Shown here: piece by piece, positions 23,801 through 32,471 of the stretch | Position numbering within the stretch: the stretch's first letter is position 1 | Layout of the letters: every line of letters begins with the position of its first letter | Source: Macrocybe gigantea | Taxonomy: Eukaryota > Basidiomycota > Agaricomycetes > Agaricales > Callistosporiaceae | Assembly: GCA_011319805.1 (NCBI GenBank) | Contig: SJRY01000326.1 | Coordinates: 1 to 64,000 of the forward strand | Length of the DNA: 64,000 nt | Reading direction: 5' to 3' | Translations under genes and position numbers: made by a program | The notes under the pieces: model-generated | Databases searched by the model: none | The model's input: only the letters and a program-made list of their open reading frames with translations | What the model was told of the DNA's origin: nothing

Positions 23801-24574
23801 TTGGAAAGCCCTGAGATGGAACTCTTGGTTCATATCAATCATCAAGAGTTTCTCTCCATGTTCGAAGTCTACCTCATTTGTCTTGATAGAGGTGTCATCA
23901 TCTTTGGGGTTTCCTTTTTGGACAATCCGCTGACACTCTTTGGAGCATCAATCGAATGTGATCTTTTCTGTCTTCCAATCGATCCGAGGGTTATGATGCT
24001 TTACCCACTCATAACCAATGAAGATCTGGCCCTTTCTGAGTTCAGTAACCGAAAAGATCATTTGCTCGATGTGGTCTTGGACCCGGACCCTTAGTTCAAT
24101 ATATTTGCATATGTCACCTGCCATGTTATGGGTTCTGTCTGCATTGTGGACCGGAATAGGAATCAGATATCTTTTTGTGTTGATCTCCTTTTCCTTAACG
24201 AACTTCCGATCTATGCAAGATCCGGTGCATCCTGTATCAAGCAAGGCCTTTATGCTGTATGTCCGTCCAGTGTCCAAAGTCGTGATCGTCAAGGGCACAT
24301 CCATCTGATTGATCTCACGAAGCTTCTCCAGTGAGATGTCCTCCTGTTGCGATTGATCCGTCCATGCCTTAAGGATCGAGTACGCTTTAGACTCGTCCTG
24401 CCGGTAAATCTGTTGAGCTACCCAGGGTAGGGTGTATCCTTTTACGAGACCGAACTCTCGTGCACCTTCTCGTTCGAAATATTCTTTAAGGTCGGAAATG
24501 TCCCTTATATTCATATTCGACGATACATAATCAGCCGGCGAAGCGGTGCTTCTTCCCAGCTCTATCAAAAACCC
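20865..24574 (-). pseudogene. Element B pol, main part (protease to chromodomain)
   Basis: Enters by a -1 shift at GGGTTTT. Protease motif LLDTGCTGS near 24.24 kb. RT spans about 23.6-22.8 kb. Its catalytic box reads YMNDILIF instead of YMDD, a G-to-A change that replaces a metal-binding Asp. RNase H (EIWTDHKNLEYF) and integrase follow, with a zinc finger HPGQTKMHEL...CDKCQRTK, then VDLIRPLP, ISDRGGQF and QMEQVNQE. The chromodomain (YEIEAVINSWNQGKLQYRIHWKG) is cut by element A at its last third. A one-base loss in a T-run near 23556 and several TGA/TAG codons break the frame. Confidence 0.92.
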
Positions 24575-25719
24575 TGTTTAAGCTCTTCGATCTTAGCAGT
24601 AGCGGCAGTAGTCTCGTCCTGCATTTCTACATTCCTAGTGACATACTTCGGCCAGGGGTTCGTCGGGCAGTTACATCTGATATGTCCTTTCTGTCTGCAT
24701 TGGAAGCAGCATCCTTCGCGCCTCATCTGGTCAACGTCCATGGCGTTCGGGTTGGGCGTTCCTTGAGCATTACCGGTTGCTAGTGCCAGAGTTTGCTCCT
24801 TAGGAGCCATAGTCCCTTGTGCCGGTTTCTGTGTTTGCTTGGGAGCAAATCACTCCTTCGCACCGAATTCCTTTTGGGCCTGGCGATATTGCCAGTCCAG
24901 TTCCATCGCACGTTTATACCACCAGTCGATGTCCTCCTCGCGGACACCTCCTAGTTCAATGATGTGTCGTCTGAGCGCCTGGTCGAGTCCGTGTTTAAAG
25001 ATGTTGATGAGGGCGATGTCGTTATATTCTGTCAAGGGAGCCCAGCTCCGGAATTCGACAATGTAGTTCTCGACCGGTCGTCGGCGTTGCGACAGTTCCT
25101 TAATCCGGATTATCACATCGTTCCTAGTCTCCGTAGTTATGAAGAATTCGCAGGCCTCTGCCTTGAAGTTCTCCCAGTCCTTGAACGGTGGGAGGTGTCC
25201 AAGGGGATCTGTCCTGACTTCCGGAGTGTTAGCCGTTGCTGGCGTAATGATGTTGCCATGTTCCCAGTCGTTGTAGGTGGAGTGGTTTCCGAACTCCTGC
25301 CTGCGTCCGTTCAATTCTGTTTTGAACTCTAGCCACTCTTGTAGCTTTGAGTCCACCCAGTTCTGCGCATGTTCAGCCTTGCCTCCCATGATCCGTTGTA
25401 AGGCATAAGTGATCATGTCCCATTTATTCGTGATCTCTTCCTTGTCGAAATAGACTTCCATTCATCGAAGCCAACTTCCGATTAAACCGGGATCCCCTTT
25501 ATATGGATCCAGCGGTTCCGATTTCATTCTCTTGGGTTTCTTGCCCAAGTCTAATTCTTCTTTGATCGCATCGACCAAAGTCCGTGTCACATTCTGGACC
25601 TGTTCGGCCTGCTGTGGGTTGTTTCAAAGAGTGCCCCAGGCCAGGGCAAGAAGGTTGGCGGCAAATAGGGTGGTGAGGATGATGGTGATGAATGCGAAGA
25701 GGGTGGCGACGAATTCCAT
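24565..25719 (-). pseudogene. Element B gag with N-terminal hydrophobic helix
   Basis: 384 codons in one frame from ATG 25719, with internal stops at CGA-like positions. Residues about 3-28 form an unbroken hydrophobic stretch (FVATLFAFITIILTTLFAAN and onward), long enough to span a membrane, which is unusual for gag. A capsid-like domain spans roughly residues 100-290 (MEVYFDKEEI..., LPPFKDWENFKAEAC). One zinc knuckle, CCFQCRQKGHIRCNC, lies near residue 335. The frame ends ...KQGF-stop directly on the slippery heptamer. Confidence 0.85.
24568..24574 (-). promoter_or_regulatory. -1 frameshift site, element B
   Basis: Sense G_GGT_TTT, with the gag TGA immediately after the heptamer; the -1 frame reads on through protease. 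About 7 bases later GCTGG...CCGGC can pair, enclosing GAAGC/GCTTC. Confidence 0.72.
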
Positions 25720-26399
25720 GATGTGTGTCGTGAAAGGGGTTGGGCATGTAGTGTGATTTGTCGAATAGTACCGTGTGGGTGGCGCGCAACCATCGACTCC
25801 CACTTCGGTTGGTTCCAGAGAAAAAGGGTGGTGCTTGTTAAACTGCGGATGGGTCGGCTCGAATCCTCATCGCAACGGGGATGCCCCAAACAGCAGTCAA
25901 GGAAGGTTTCGTCGTCAGAGATTCTAGCGGTCTAGCAATCCCTTTCTCGTTTCAGGTCAATACACGTTCCTGACAACGAACTTCAGGGGCATGCTTGAGG
26001 GGTGGTCGAAGGGTGGGGACTGTCCACACGTCCGAGTCCTCCGGTCTCTCTTGCTTTGGTATGCCCCGGGTCAGCAAACTACCCAGTCAGATGCGTGGTG
26101 GGACTCTCCAAGGATTATCCCAGCACAGCCTTAAGATGTTCAATTTAGATGGGGTCAGACTCAATGTTACCCCTAGTCCTCTCGCACTTCCAAATGCAAC
26201 AAACAAAGACCAATGACAGAGATCAGAACAAAAGTTGATGCGGGGTGGGGAGTAGTGGTAAAAGGTAAAAATGTTAGTTTGGGTAGAGAGGAGAGTTGTA
26301 ACGATGTAGCGGGTTCCTTTGGTTGCACGGCGCTCGAGGCCGTCTGGCAACGAAGAAAGGGTATAGAGGAAGAAAGGTAGAGTAAGGTGCATTGGTGCT
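25720..26399 (-). other. Leader of element B, no gene
   Basis: Untranslated region between the primer site and the gag ATG. No credible ORF in sense orientation. Confidence 0.6.
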
Positions 26400-26410
26400 A
26401 GCTTCGAGCT
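26400..26410 (-). promoter_or_regulatory. Self-primer binding site, element B
   Basis: Sense AGCTCGAAGCT, two bases after the 5' LTR. It is exactly complementary over 11 nt to AGCTTCGAGCT in the LTR (26498-26508), about 31 bases after a TATA-like ATAAATAC. Confidence 0.72.
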
Positions 26411-26412
26411 TT

Positions 26413-26826
26413 TGCTACACAAAACCAATTCTGCACGCAGGTCACTCTAACTAACCCTTAGAGATAAGAGGCGGGGAAAGGAATGCTATTTCTAGCCAGC
26501 TCGAAGCTGGGTTCTACTACGTACAATTTAGGTATTTATGTGTTATGACTACTGAGCACGGACCATGAGTATGCTAACCTCATGCTACGTGAAACCCTAA
26601 GCCCTTGTCTGTGTGAGTCAGAATCCAACTGCGCTCCATGTGTTGTCCTGCAGGTGCTGCGTAATAACCCTTTGCTCTAGTTAGCGCTGACGTGTCGTTG
26701 TCATAGGGTTTCCTCGAGTCACTGCATTGCATCTTGTTTGTTGCGTCACATCTATCACATGTTCATTATGTGACTTTTGAGTCACATGCCCATCGTCAAG
26801 ATAACGATTGGTCCTAAATCGTAACA
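26413..26826 (-). repeat. 5' LTR of element B
   Basis: 414 bp, followed outside by the target duplication GTAGC. Differs from the 3' LTR by transitions only in the positions I compared. Confidence 0.96.
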
Positions 26827-27617
26827 GTAGCAACTAAACTAACACTTTTTAAATAGCACCACTTTCAGATCCTATACAAAGTTATCTATATATATATCTT
26901 AGCCAAAGAAATTCAATGATTAGGGTATTTTCTATATCTACAAGCTATATATACATATACAATTAGTATTTGAGTTAAGTATATATTAACATGTGTATAA
27001 TAATATAAAGAAGTGTCTATGTTATTAAAGTAAGGCATTTTTCTGATATGCTAGTACTAGAATATATGTAATAATAAGTTGAGGCATTGTTTTGAATTGC
27101 TTTTAAAAGTAGTAGCATTAGTTCTTTTAAATTGAGGCATTGCTCTTAATTGCTTTAATCACCTGAATGTAAAAAAACAAAAGGATATGCATTGACATGT
27201 ATATGATAACTGAAGAAGTATTTCTAATGAATTTCTTCAATATAAATTGAGGCATTGTTTATAGCTAGCTTTAATCATATTTAATAGCTTAACAAGTATT
27301 TATTTTAAAAGCTAGAATTAAATAAAGGCAATCTTACAGAAATAGAATAATATATTTCTTTTAAAATGAAACATTGTAAGAAGCAACTTAGGCAAAAGAT
27401 AAGGCTGTGAGAGTGTTATAGTCAAGTGAAAATAGTATACACATGGAAAACACATTGCTTGTTATTATAAGAAATCCAGTAATACAACTGCTAAATAACC
27501 TGAAAGTGTCAAAAACAAGCAAATAAGAGTTAAACAATAGTGCACCTATACTGAAAGGACAAAAGGCAAAGGACAAGATAGCAAGTGACAACTTGTAAGG
27601 ACTACTAAGCACATATA
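26827..27617. other. AT-rich spacer with TTGAGGCATT repeats
   Basis: No gene. Copies of the dispersed motif lie near 27079, 27133 and 27247. The 27050-27250 part is inverted at 8450-8640. Confidence 0.7.
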
Positions 27618-27990
27618 TAGTATTGCTGTGGCTCCAACTTGAAACTGACTAAGAATTGGAGCTGAATTGGAGCCAAGCTAAAGCTGAGCCAGATCAGCAA
27701 TAACTAGCAACACTTATTTGCCAAGTCAGTTGGAGTCAGCTACAGCTGCTGAACTAATAGAGTTCTAGAAAGAAAAAAGTAAAAGAAATTAGATGTATTT
27801 ACAAATATTATTTAGCATATATTCTTCAAGCTTTGGTGTGCATTGCTAGCATAAGTCTATTGTTTTTTATTCTAAAGTCTTGTAACACTAGTATAAGTCT
27901 GCAGAAGTCAACTTAATGATCTTTTTTAACAAGCTATCTCCACTACACTTGGCTCAGTTTATAACAGCACAGTAGATGATTGTGGAAACC
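27618..27990 (-). mobile_element. Decayed hAT end carrying the 3' end of an Spt5-like gene
   Basis: Starts with TAGTATTGCTGTGGCTC, which is the hAT terminal repeat TAGTGTTGCCGCGGCTC with three transitions. It then follows the reverse complement of 44798 to about 44340: sub-terminal GACTAAGAA..GGAGC..GA and GCCAAGTC.GTTGGAGTC, then a shortened 3' UTR. From 27808 it follows the stop codon and last codons of the Spt5-like gene (TTATTTAGCATATATTCTTC compared with TTATTTGGCACGTAACTTTC). The match continues past GCAGAAGTCAACT and fades near 27990. Terminal repeat, UTR and cargo are in the same order as in the intact element. Confidence 0.88.
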
Positions 27991-29075
27991 TTTCTTAAAG
28001 AAAAACTAAAAGAGACATACAGAAAAAACAACAAGAAAGGCCTCTACATTGAGCAAGCATACCGTGGAACTTCAGAAACCCAGCCATTCTAAGAACTCAG
28101 TTAGTTGTAATTTACAAGAGATCAGCTGTATTCTGCACAAAATTTTATAGCCAGAATTGTTTGTCTAATAGTGAGCATACTAGAAACAATTTTTTGTAGC
28201 AATCATGGAATGCTCTGTTGAATAATGAGGCTTCAATTGTTGGAGCACTGAAGATTCCAGCATTTGGCTATATTTGTATATCTATCACCACAAAATCCAT
28301 CCAACACCTGGCTGCTTGTTGAGCACTCAATGACAAGGACTTATCTGACTATCTGCTGCACCCCTAGAAATGTCTTTTCAATGTTTTCTTTAAGAATACT
28401 TGCATATCTAACTCTGATTTACCTCTGAATGTCTAGATCTCATCATAAATGCAGTCTTAGTAGGCCTTAACTTGACAAGCTTTTGGATGCATCAGTAGAC
28501 AAGATATAGTCCCCTGTCCTCTTATGGAGTTACATGCCATCCTAATGTCACTTTTCCTATACTCCACATATTTTTTTAGAATTTTTTTGTTGATTCTACA
28601 AGCAGTTGACAGCAAACCAAGCACTTTTTGTGCTACAAGATCATCAAATGGCAAATTTCTAAATAACGATGAGGGATCACAAAAACAACTATCCGTACAG
28701 AGTTTATATGATCTAACAAGGCTAGAGAAATAGAATATATGGTATTTTTAGAGCTGGTATATCAATTAGCACCTTGTAATCTGATAGCATTACTTGACAT
28801 TCTGCTGATACCACCTACAGATCTGACCATGCTTCTTCTGATATCCTGCCACTTTCAGTCATAGGGCCTTATCAATGTAAACTATATTTTATATTAATGG
28901 CACAAGGTTTTCATGAGGTAAAGTAAAAAGATGCTCTCTGCAGCTGAAATGCACTAAACTACTCTCTGTCATGCCTTCTAGTATCTCGAGTACAATCAAC
29001 CTTGAGGAACTCACATGTGAAGAACGTATTCAGCTTGTGCTCACAGCAGTTCATACAAAAGAGACCTCCATATGC
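27991..29075. other. AT-rich segment without recognisable gene
   Basis: No ORF with a recognisable motif. It ends exactly at the LTR border at 29076. Confidence 0.6.
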
Positions 29076-29395
29076 TGTTACAGACGTCGCCCAAAGGACC
29101 ATTCATTTTCTTATCTTATCTTTCCCACATCCCTTATCTCCCCCGTCATGCTGTGCAGTGCACAGCCATCGAGTCATCCCACTTCTCTAGTCATTCTGAG
29201 TCATCTCCTTCCAGTCTTACTCATCCGCAGTCCACAGCATTGCGCAGCCCATGGTCCGTGCTCGAGTACTGTAATGTATATAAGGACTCCCAGATGTACC
29301 AGTAGCGCTAGGCTTAATATTCCTTTTGCCATCATCTCAAGATCACTCTCGCACTTAGTCTGCCCAAGTCCCTCTGAGATTCGTCTAGCCTAACA
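29076..29395 (+). repeat. A-family LTR with mismatched flanks
   Basis: Complete 320-bp LTR. Left flank TATGC, right flank CCGGA; the right flank is the target duplication of nested element A in inverse. The LTR therefore joins two unrelated insertion sites. Confidence 0.95.
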
Positions 29396-29788
29396 CCGGA
29401 CGCAGTCGCGAAATTTCATTGCGAGAATCCTGAGGCACCATCCCTAGAAAGAGGACAACGTCAGCCCCCACCCCGACCCACACCGAAAAAGGTAGTATGC
29501 ACCCACTTCCATCAGACCCAATCGCTGAAGGTCTTGTTCGACCACATGGCTAATGAAGTCTGGGTCTGCCCACAAGGTCAACAAATGAAGACGCTGCCGA
29601 AGAAGGAGACCCTTACTGGCTGGATGTCGGACCCGAGCGAAGTCGAGGATCGCCTGGACGCGGCTTGGCAGGCATGGCAGCAATGTCAGAACCAGGAAGT
29701 CGTAGGTGAGGACGAGCGCCAAAAGGACTAGGAGGATGATGAAGAAGAAAAACATGATTGCGAGGACGCAATCCTTAAGAGGGGGTAA
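29396..29788 (+). pseudogene. Inverted copy of the element B pol tail
   Basis: Carries the same tail frame as 14003-14338 (MFDHMANEVWVCPQG..., SEVEDRLDAAWQAWQQCQ), ending at 29731. The polypurine tract AAGAGGGGGTAA follows directly before the LTR. Confidence 0.85.
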
Positions 29789-30202
29789 TGTTACGATTTA
29801 GGACCAATCGTTATCTTGATGATGGGCATGTGACTCAAAAGTCACATGATGAACACGTGATAGATGTGACGTGACAAACAAGATGCAATGCAGCGACTTG
29901 AGGAAACCCTATGACAACGACACGTCAGCGCTAACTAGAGCAAAGGGTTATTACGCAGCACCTGCAGGACAACACATGGAGTGCAGTCAGATTCTGACTC
30001 ACACAGACAAGGGCTTAGGGTTTCATGTAGCATGAGGTTAGCATACTCATGGTCCGTGCTCGGTAGTCATAACGCATAAATACCTAAATTGTATGTAGTA
30101 GAACCCAGCTTCGAGCTGGCTAGAAATAGCATTCCTTTCCCCGCCTCTTATCTCTAAGGGTTAGTTAGAGTGACCTGCATACAGAATTGGTTTTGCGTAG
30201 CA
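29789..30202 (+). repeat. B-family LTR in the inverted duplication
   Basis: 414 bp, followed by GCTAC (the GTAGC duplication in inverse). No partner 5' LTR on this side. Confidence 0.95.
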
Positions 30203-30489
30203 GCTACTAAGATATGCATAAAATACAAGAGACAGAAGTGTTAGGCTTTGACTCTGCCAAGTTCTCAGAAGATAATAGTGATAAAGTAGAATGAGTAGCA
30301 GAATATTATTCTTAGTATACTACTTTATTGAAGCAATGGATATTAATAAATAAAAAACATTTCTATAAATCATACACCAGAAGAATGCATTACAAAAACT
30401 AAATTCTCAAGTTCTGACATCAGTAAGAGTTATTCCACTTCATCAGATTTATATAGAATATGGTAAAATTTGAAACATACTTGTCTAAA

Positions 30490-30982
30490 GGCTTAGTGTC
30501 TTTATTAATCCTGCATCTTTAGCTTATTTGTAAGTCAGCTCATTAGAGCTATAAATTTAAATATGACTTGGTTCAAGGCTTAAGCCAAGCTAATTTGTTT
30601 AGTGAATCCTATTTGGGCTGATCAAACTGGTGAGCAAACCAGCTCTTGGATGTGATTAGTAATAGCAAAGCTATTGAAGTGCATGTACTATTATTATTCA
30701 GCTGTTCAGCTTAAGTAAGCAGTTAAAATGTACTAATGTAGTGTAAGCACAAGGTTTACAATTAGAGTAAGAAGGCCTTATTTAATATTTATCAACTTAT
30801 ATGCCAGAATCAAAGTGAAATAGTTTCATGTAAATTGTATAAGTCTTTTGTAAAGTCCAAGTTTACAGCTATAGAAAGTTTTCTTTTACAAGTGGTGATC
30901 AAGACAGAATATTATTTGGTCTTATAAAATACATGTTCAATCTTTTTTTATTTTGCACTTACAAGCCATTGGATTGCATGTC
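30490..30982 (+). pseudogene. Inverted copy of the decayed hAT terminus
   Basis: Same content as 12751-13240 in opposite orientation. 30203-30489 holds nothing recognisable. Confidence 0.75.
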
Positions 30983-31002
30983 CAGAGTAATCCAAGAAGA
31001 TG
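30983..31002. other. Short filler at a duplication junction
   Basis: Nineteen bases (CAGAGTAATCCAAGAAGAT) sit between the inverted copy of 12751-14658 and the left arm of the large inverted repeat. The same 19 bases occur at 53692-53710 and, in inverse, at 36169-36187. Confidence 0.8.
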
Positions 31003-31042
31003 AAAGCACACATTGGGGCATGCTACACTGGCAAGAGGGGGG

Positions 31043-31208
31043 GTGGAACAGGGATGAAGAGAGAATAGTCACAAAATGGGGATTGGATTCCTTGATAGTA
31101 GCTACAGATATATATGTAGAACATATTGTCATTAGTCAGCAATGCAATTATGTGTCAGTCTAATGATGTCAGTTCTCATTATGTCAACTGCTGTAGGCCA
31201 GGCTTACA
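31043..31208 (-). repeat. E-family LTR (3'), left arm
   Basis: Mirror of 58996-59160. In sense it begins TGTAAGCCTGGCCTAC after the purine tract GAGGAGGGAAGGG. The distal border is approximate. Confidence 0.5.
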
Positions 31209-32130
31209 CCCTTCCCTCCTCTAAAGATGAAACACACAGGTGCATCAAAAACCCCAATGAGGTGTTGGAGAAAAGCTACTGGCAGGGAGGTTATGTGTTA
31301 TCCATCATTCTAGGCATCTTTGTTGGCATCTTCTTTGTCTTCTTTGCTACCCAGTTGTCCAACACCTCGCAATCTTTCATCTCCCTCTCTGGCAACCAAA
31401 GGTCATTGTTAGGCTAGACAAATCTCAAAGGACTTGGGCAGACTAAGTACAAGAGCGGTTTGAGATGATTGCAAAGGTAATATTAAGCCTAGAGTTATGG
31501 ATATATTCTGAGATCTTATATATGTAGTCTACTGGGGCATGGACCATGGACTGCAGACTATGCAAGAGTGAGATGACAAGGAATGAGTCCAGATGACTCA
31601 GAAGAAGTGACTCAAATGGCTGCATACTGCATAGCTATGATAAGGCGATAAGACATTTGGGTAGTATAATGGAATAGGGCAATAAGGAGAAGTGATGGAA
31701 TAGGGTGAGATAAGATAAGAAAATGGACAGTCCTTCAGGCATTCATAACAGTCGTCCTCTGGCCTGTAACCTTTCCATCACACTAGGTACTGTATGCCTT
31801 GTCCTCATTTGCATTCATTGATTATTTCCTTGACTTGCCATTCTTCCTGCCCCTCATTAGTCACCATGGGACCTGGTCACTCACATTTTCTTGAAGGATA
31901 TGCATCATCATCATTGTCTTGGTAGGGTCATAGTTCAGAGGCATGAAATGTCAGAAAGATATTTGATGAATTAGGGAGATCGAGAGTGTAAACTGAGCAT
32001 TCCAGCTAGGCTTCAGTGATCTTGTATGGGCCATCGAACCTTGGCATAAATTTGGCTACTCTTCTGTCACCCTTCTGGTAGTATTCTCTGCAGCGATGTT
32101 TAGTAGACAACATAACACAAGATCTGCTGC
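31209..32130 (-). pseudogene. E-family integrase C-terminus and chromodomain, split by a solo LTR
   Basis: In sense: an integrase C-terminal module (KFMPRFDGPYKITEA, near 32.05 kb), then a chromodomain (EEWQVKEIINECK, YLV.WKGYRPEDD) up to 31751. It resumes after the LTR as LWLPEREMKDCEVLDNWVAK. Two in-frame stops lie in the chromodomain. The forward ORF at 31142-31417 with a hydrophobic stretch is antisense to this. Confidence 0.75.
31407..31750 (-). repeat. Solo LTR, family D, left arm
   Basis: 344 bp, related to the A-family LTR (same TAGCCTAACA end, similar TATA region). In sense the flanks are ACGAC before and ATGAC after, a 5-bp target duplication with one CpG transition. It interrupts the E-family chromodomain. 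Confidence 0.85.
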
Positions 32131-32471
32131 TACAAGTCACCTTTCAGTGACAAAGTCAATCTCTTGTCATTTGAGCCATGGACATATTATGAGTTCTATG
32201 ATTTCGAGGTTCTGGGAATGATGTCAGCCTATGATTTCCTTCATCATACCATCAGGAGCACCAACAATGAGTTCTGCCACCTCTTTAAGCTTGCCCACAC
32301 TCTTGAGATAGCCTTGAATGCAATGTGATCCTGAGCTAAACATAGAGAGGAATATTTGTCCCAGGTGGACATGACTTTGCAGTATCTTGGTTGTTGCACA
32401 GAGGCCTACAAGAACACCCTTCATGTCCATGAACATTCCTCATGTTGTCGAAACTGAGGCCTGCCACTGGA
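32131..32471. other. Unassigned segment in the left arm
   Basis: The only ORF, 32224-32436 on the reverse strand (70 codons), has no motif I recognise. Mirror of about 57721-58059. Confidence 0.4.

Larger units (their letters stand above)
13531..26826 (-). mobile_element. Chromovirus B, complete, with element A nested inside
   Basis: This has two 414-bp LTRs (13531-13944 and 26413-26826) with TG..CA ends, and the 5-bp target duplication GTAGC directly outside both (13526-13530 and 26827-26831). Removing element A and one TCCGG leaves about 6.8 kb. Reading on the reverse strand the order is LTR, primer site, gag, -1 shift, protease, RT, RNase H, integrase, chromodomain and tail, polypurine tract (AAGAGGGGGGTAA next to 13944), LTR. 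Differences between the LTRs are all or nearly all transitions. Frame breaks and an altered RT active site make it non-autonomous. Confidence 0.96.

Noticed and set aside
28457..28733. Overlapping short ORFs on both strands near 28.5 kb as a gene
   Set aside because: No recognisable motif, AT-rich CpG-poor context and no splice structure that extends them.
31142..31417. 91-codon ORF with an apparent membrane span, duplicated at 58787-59062
   Set aside because: It is antisense to the E-family chromodomain end, polypurine tract and LTR; duplication is explained by the inverted repeat.
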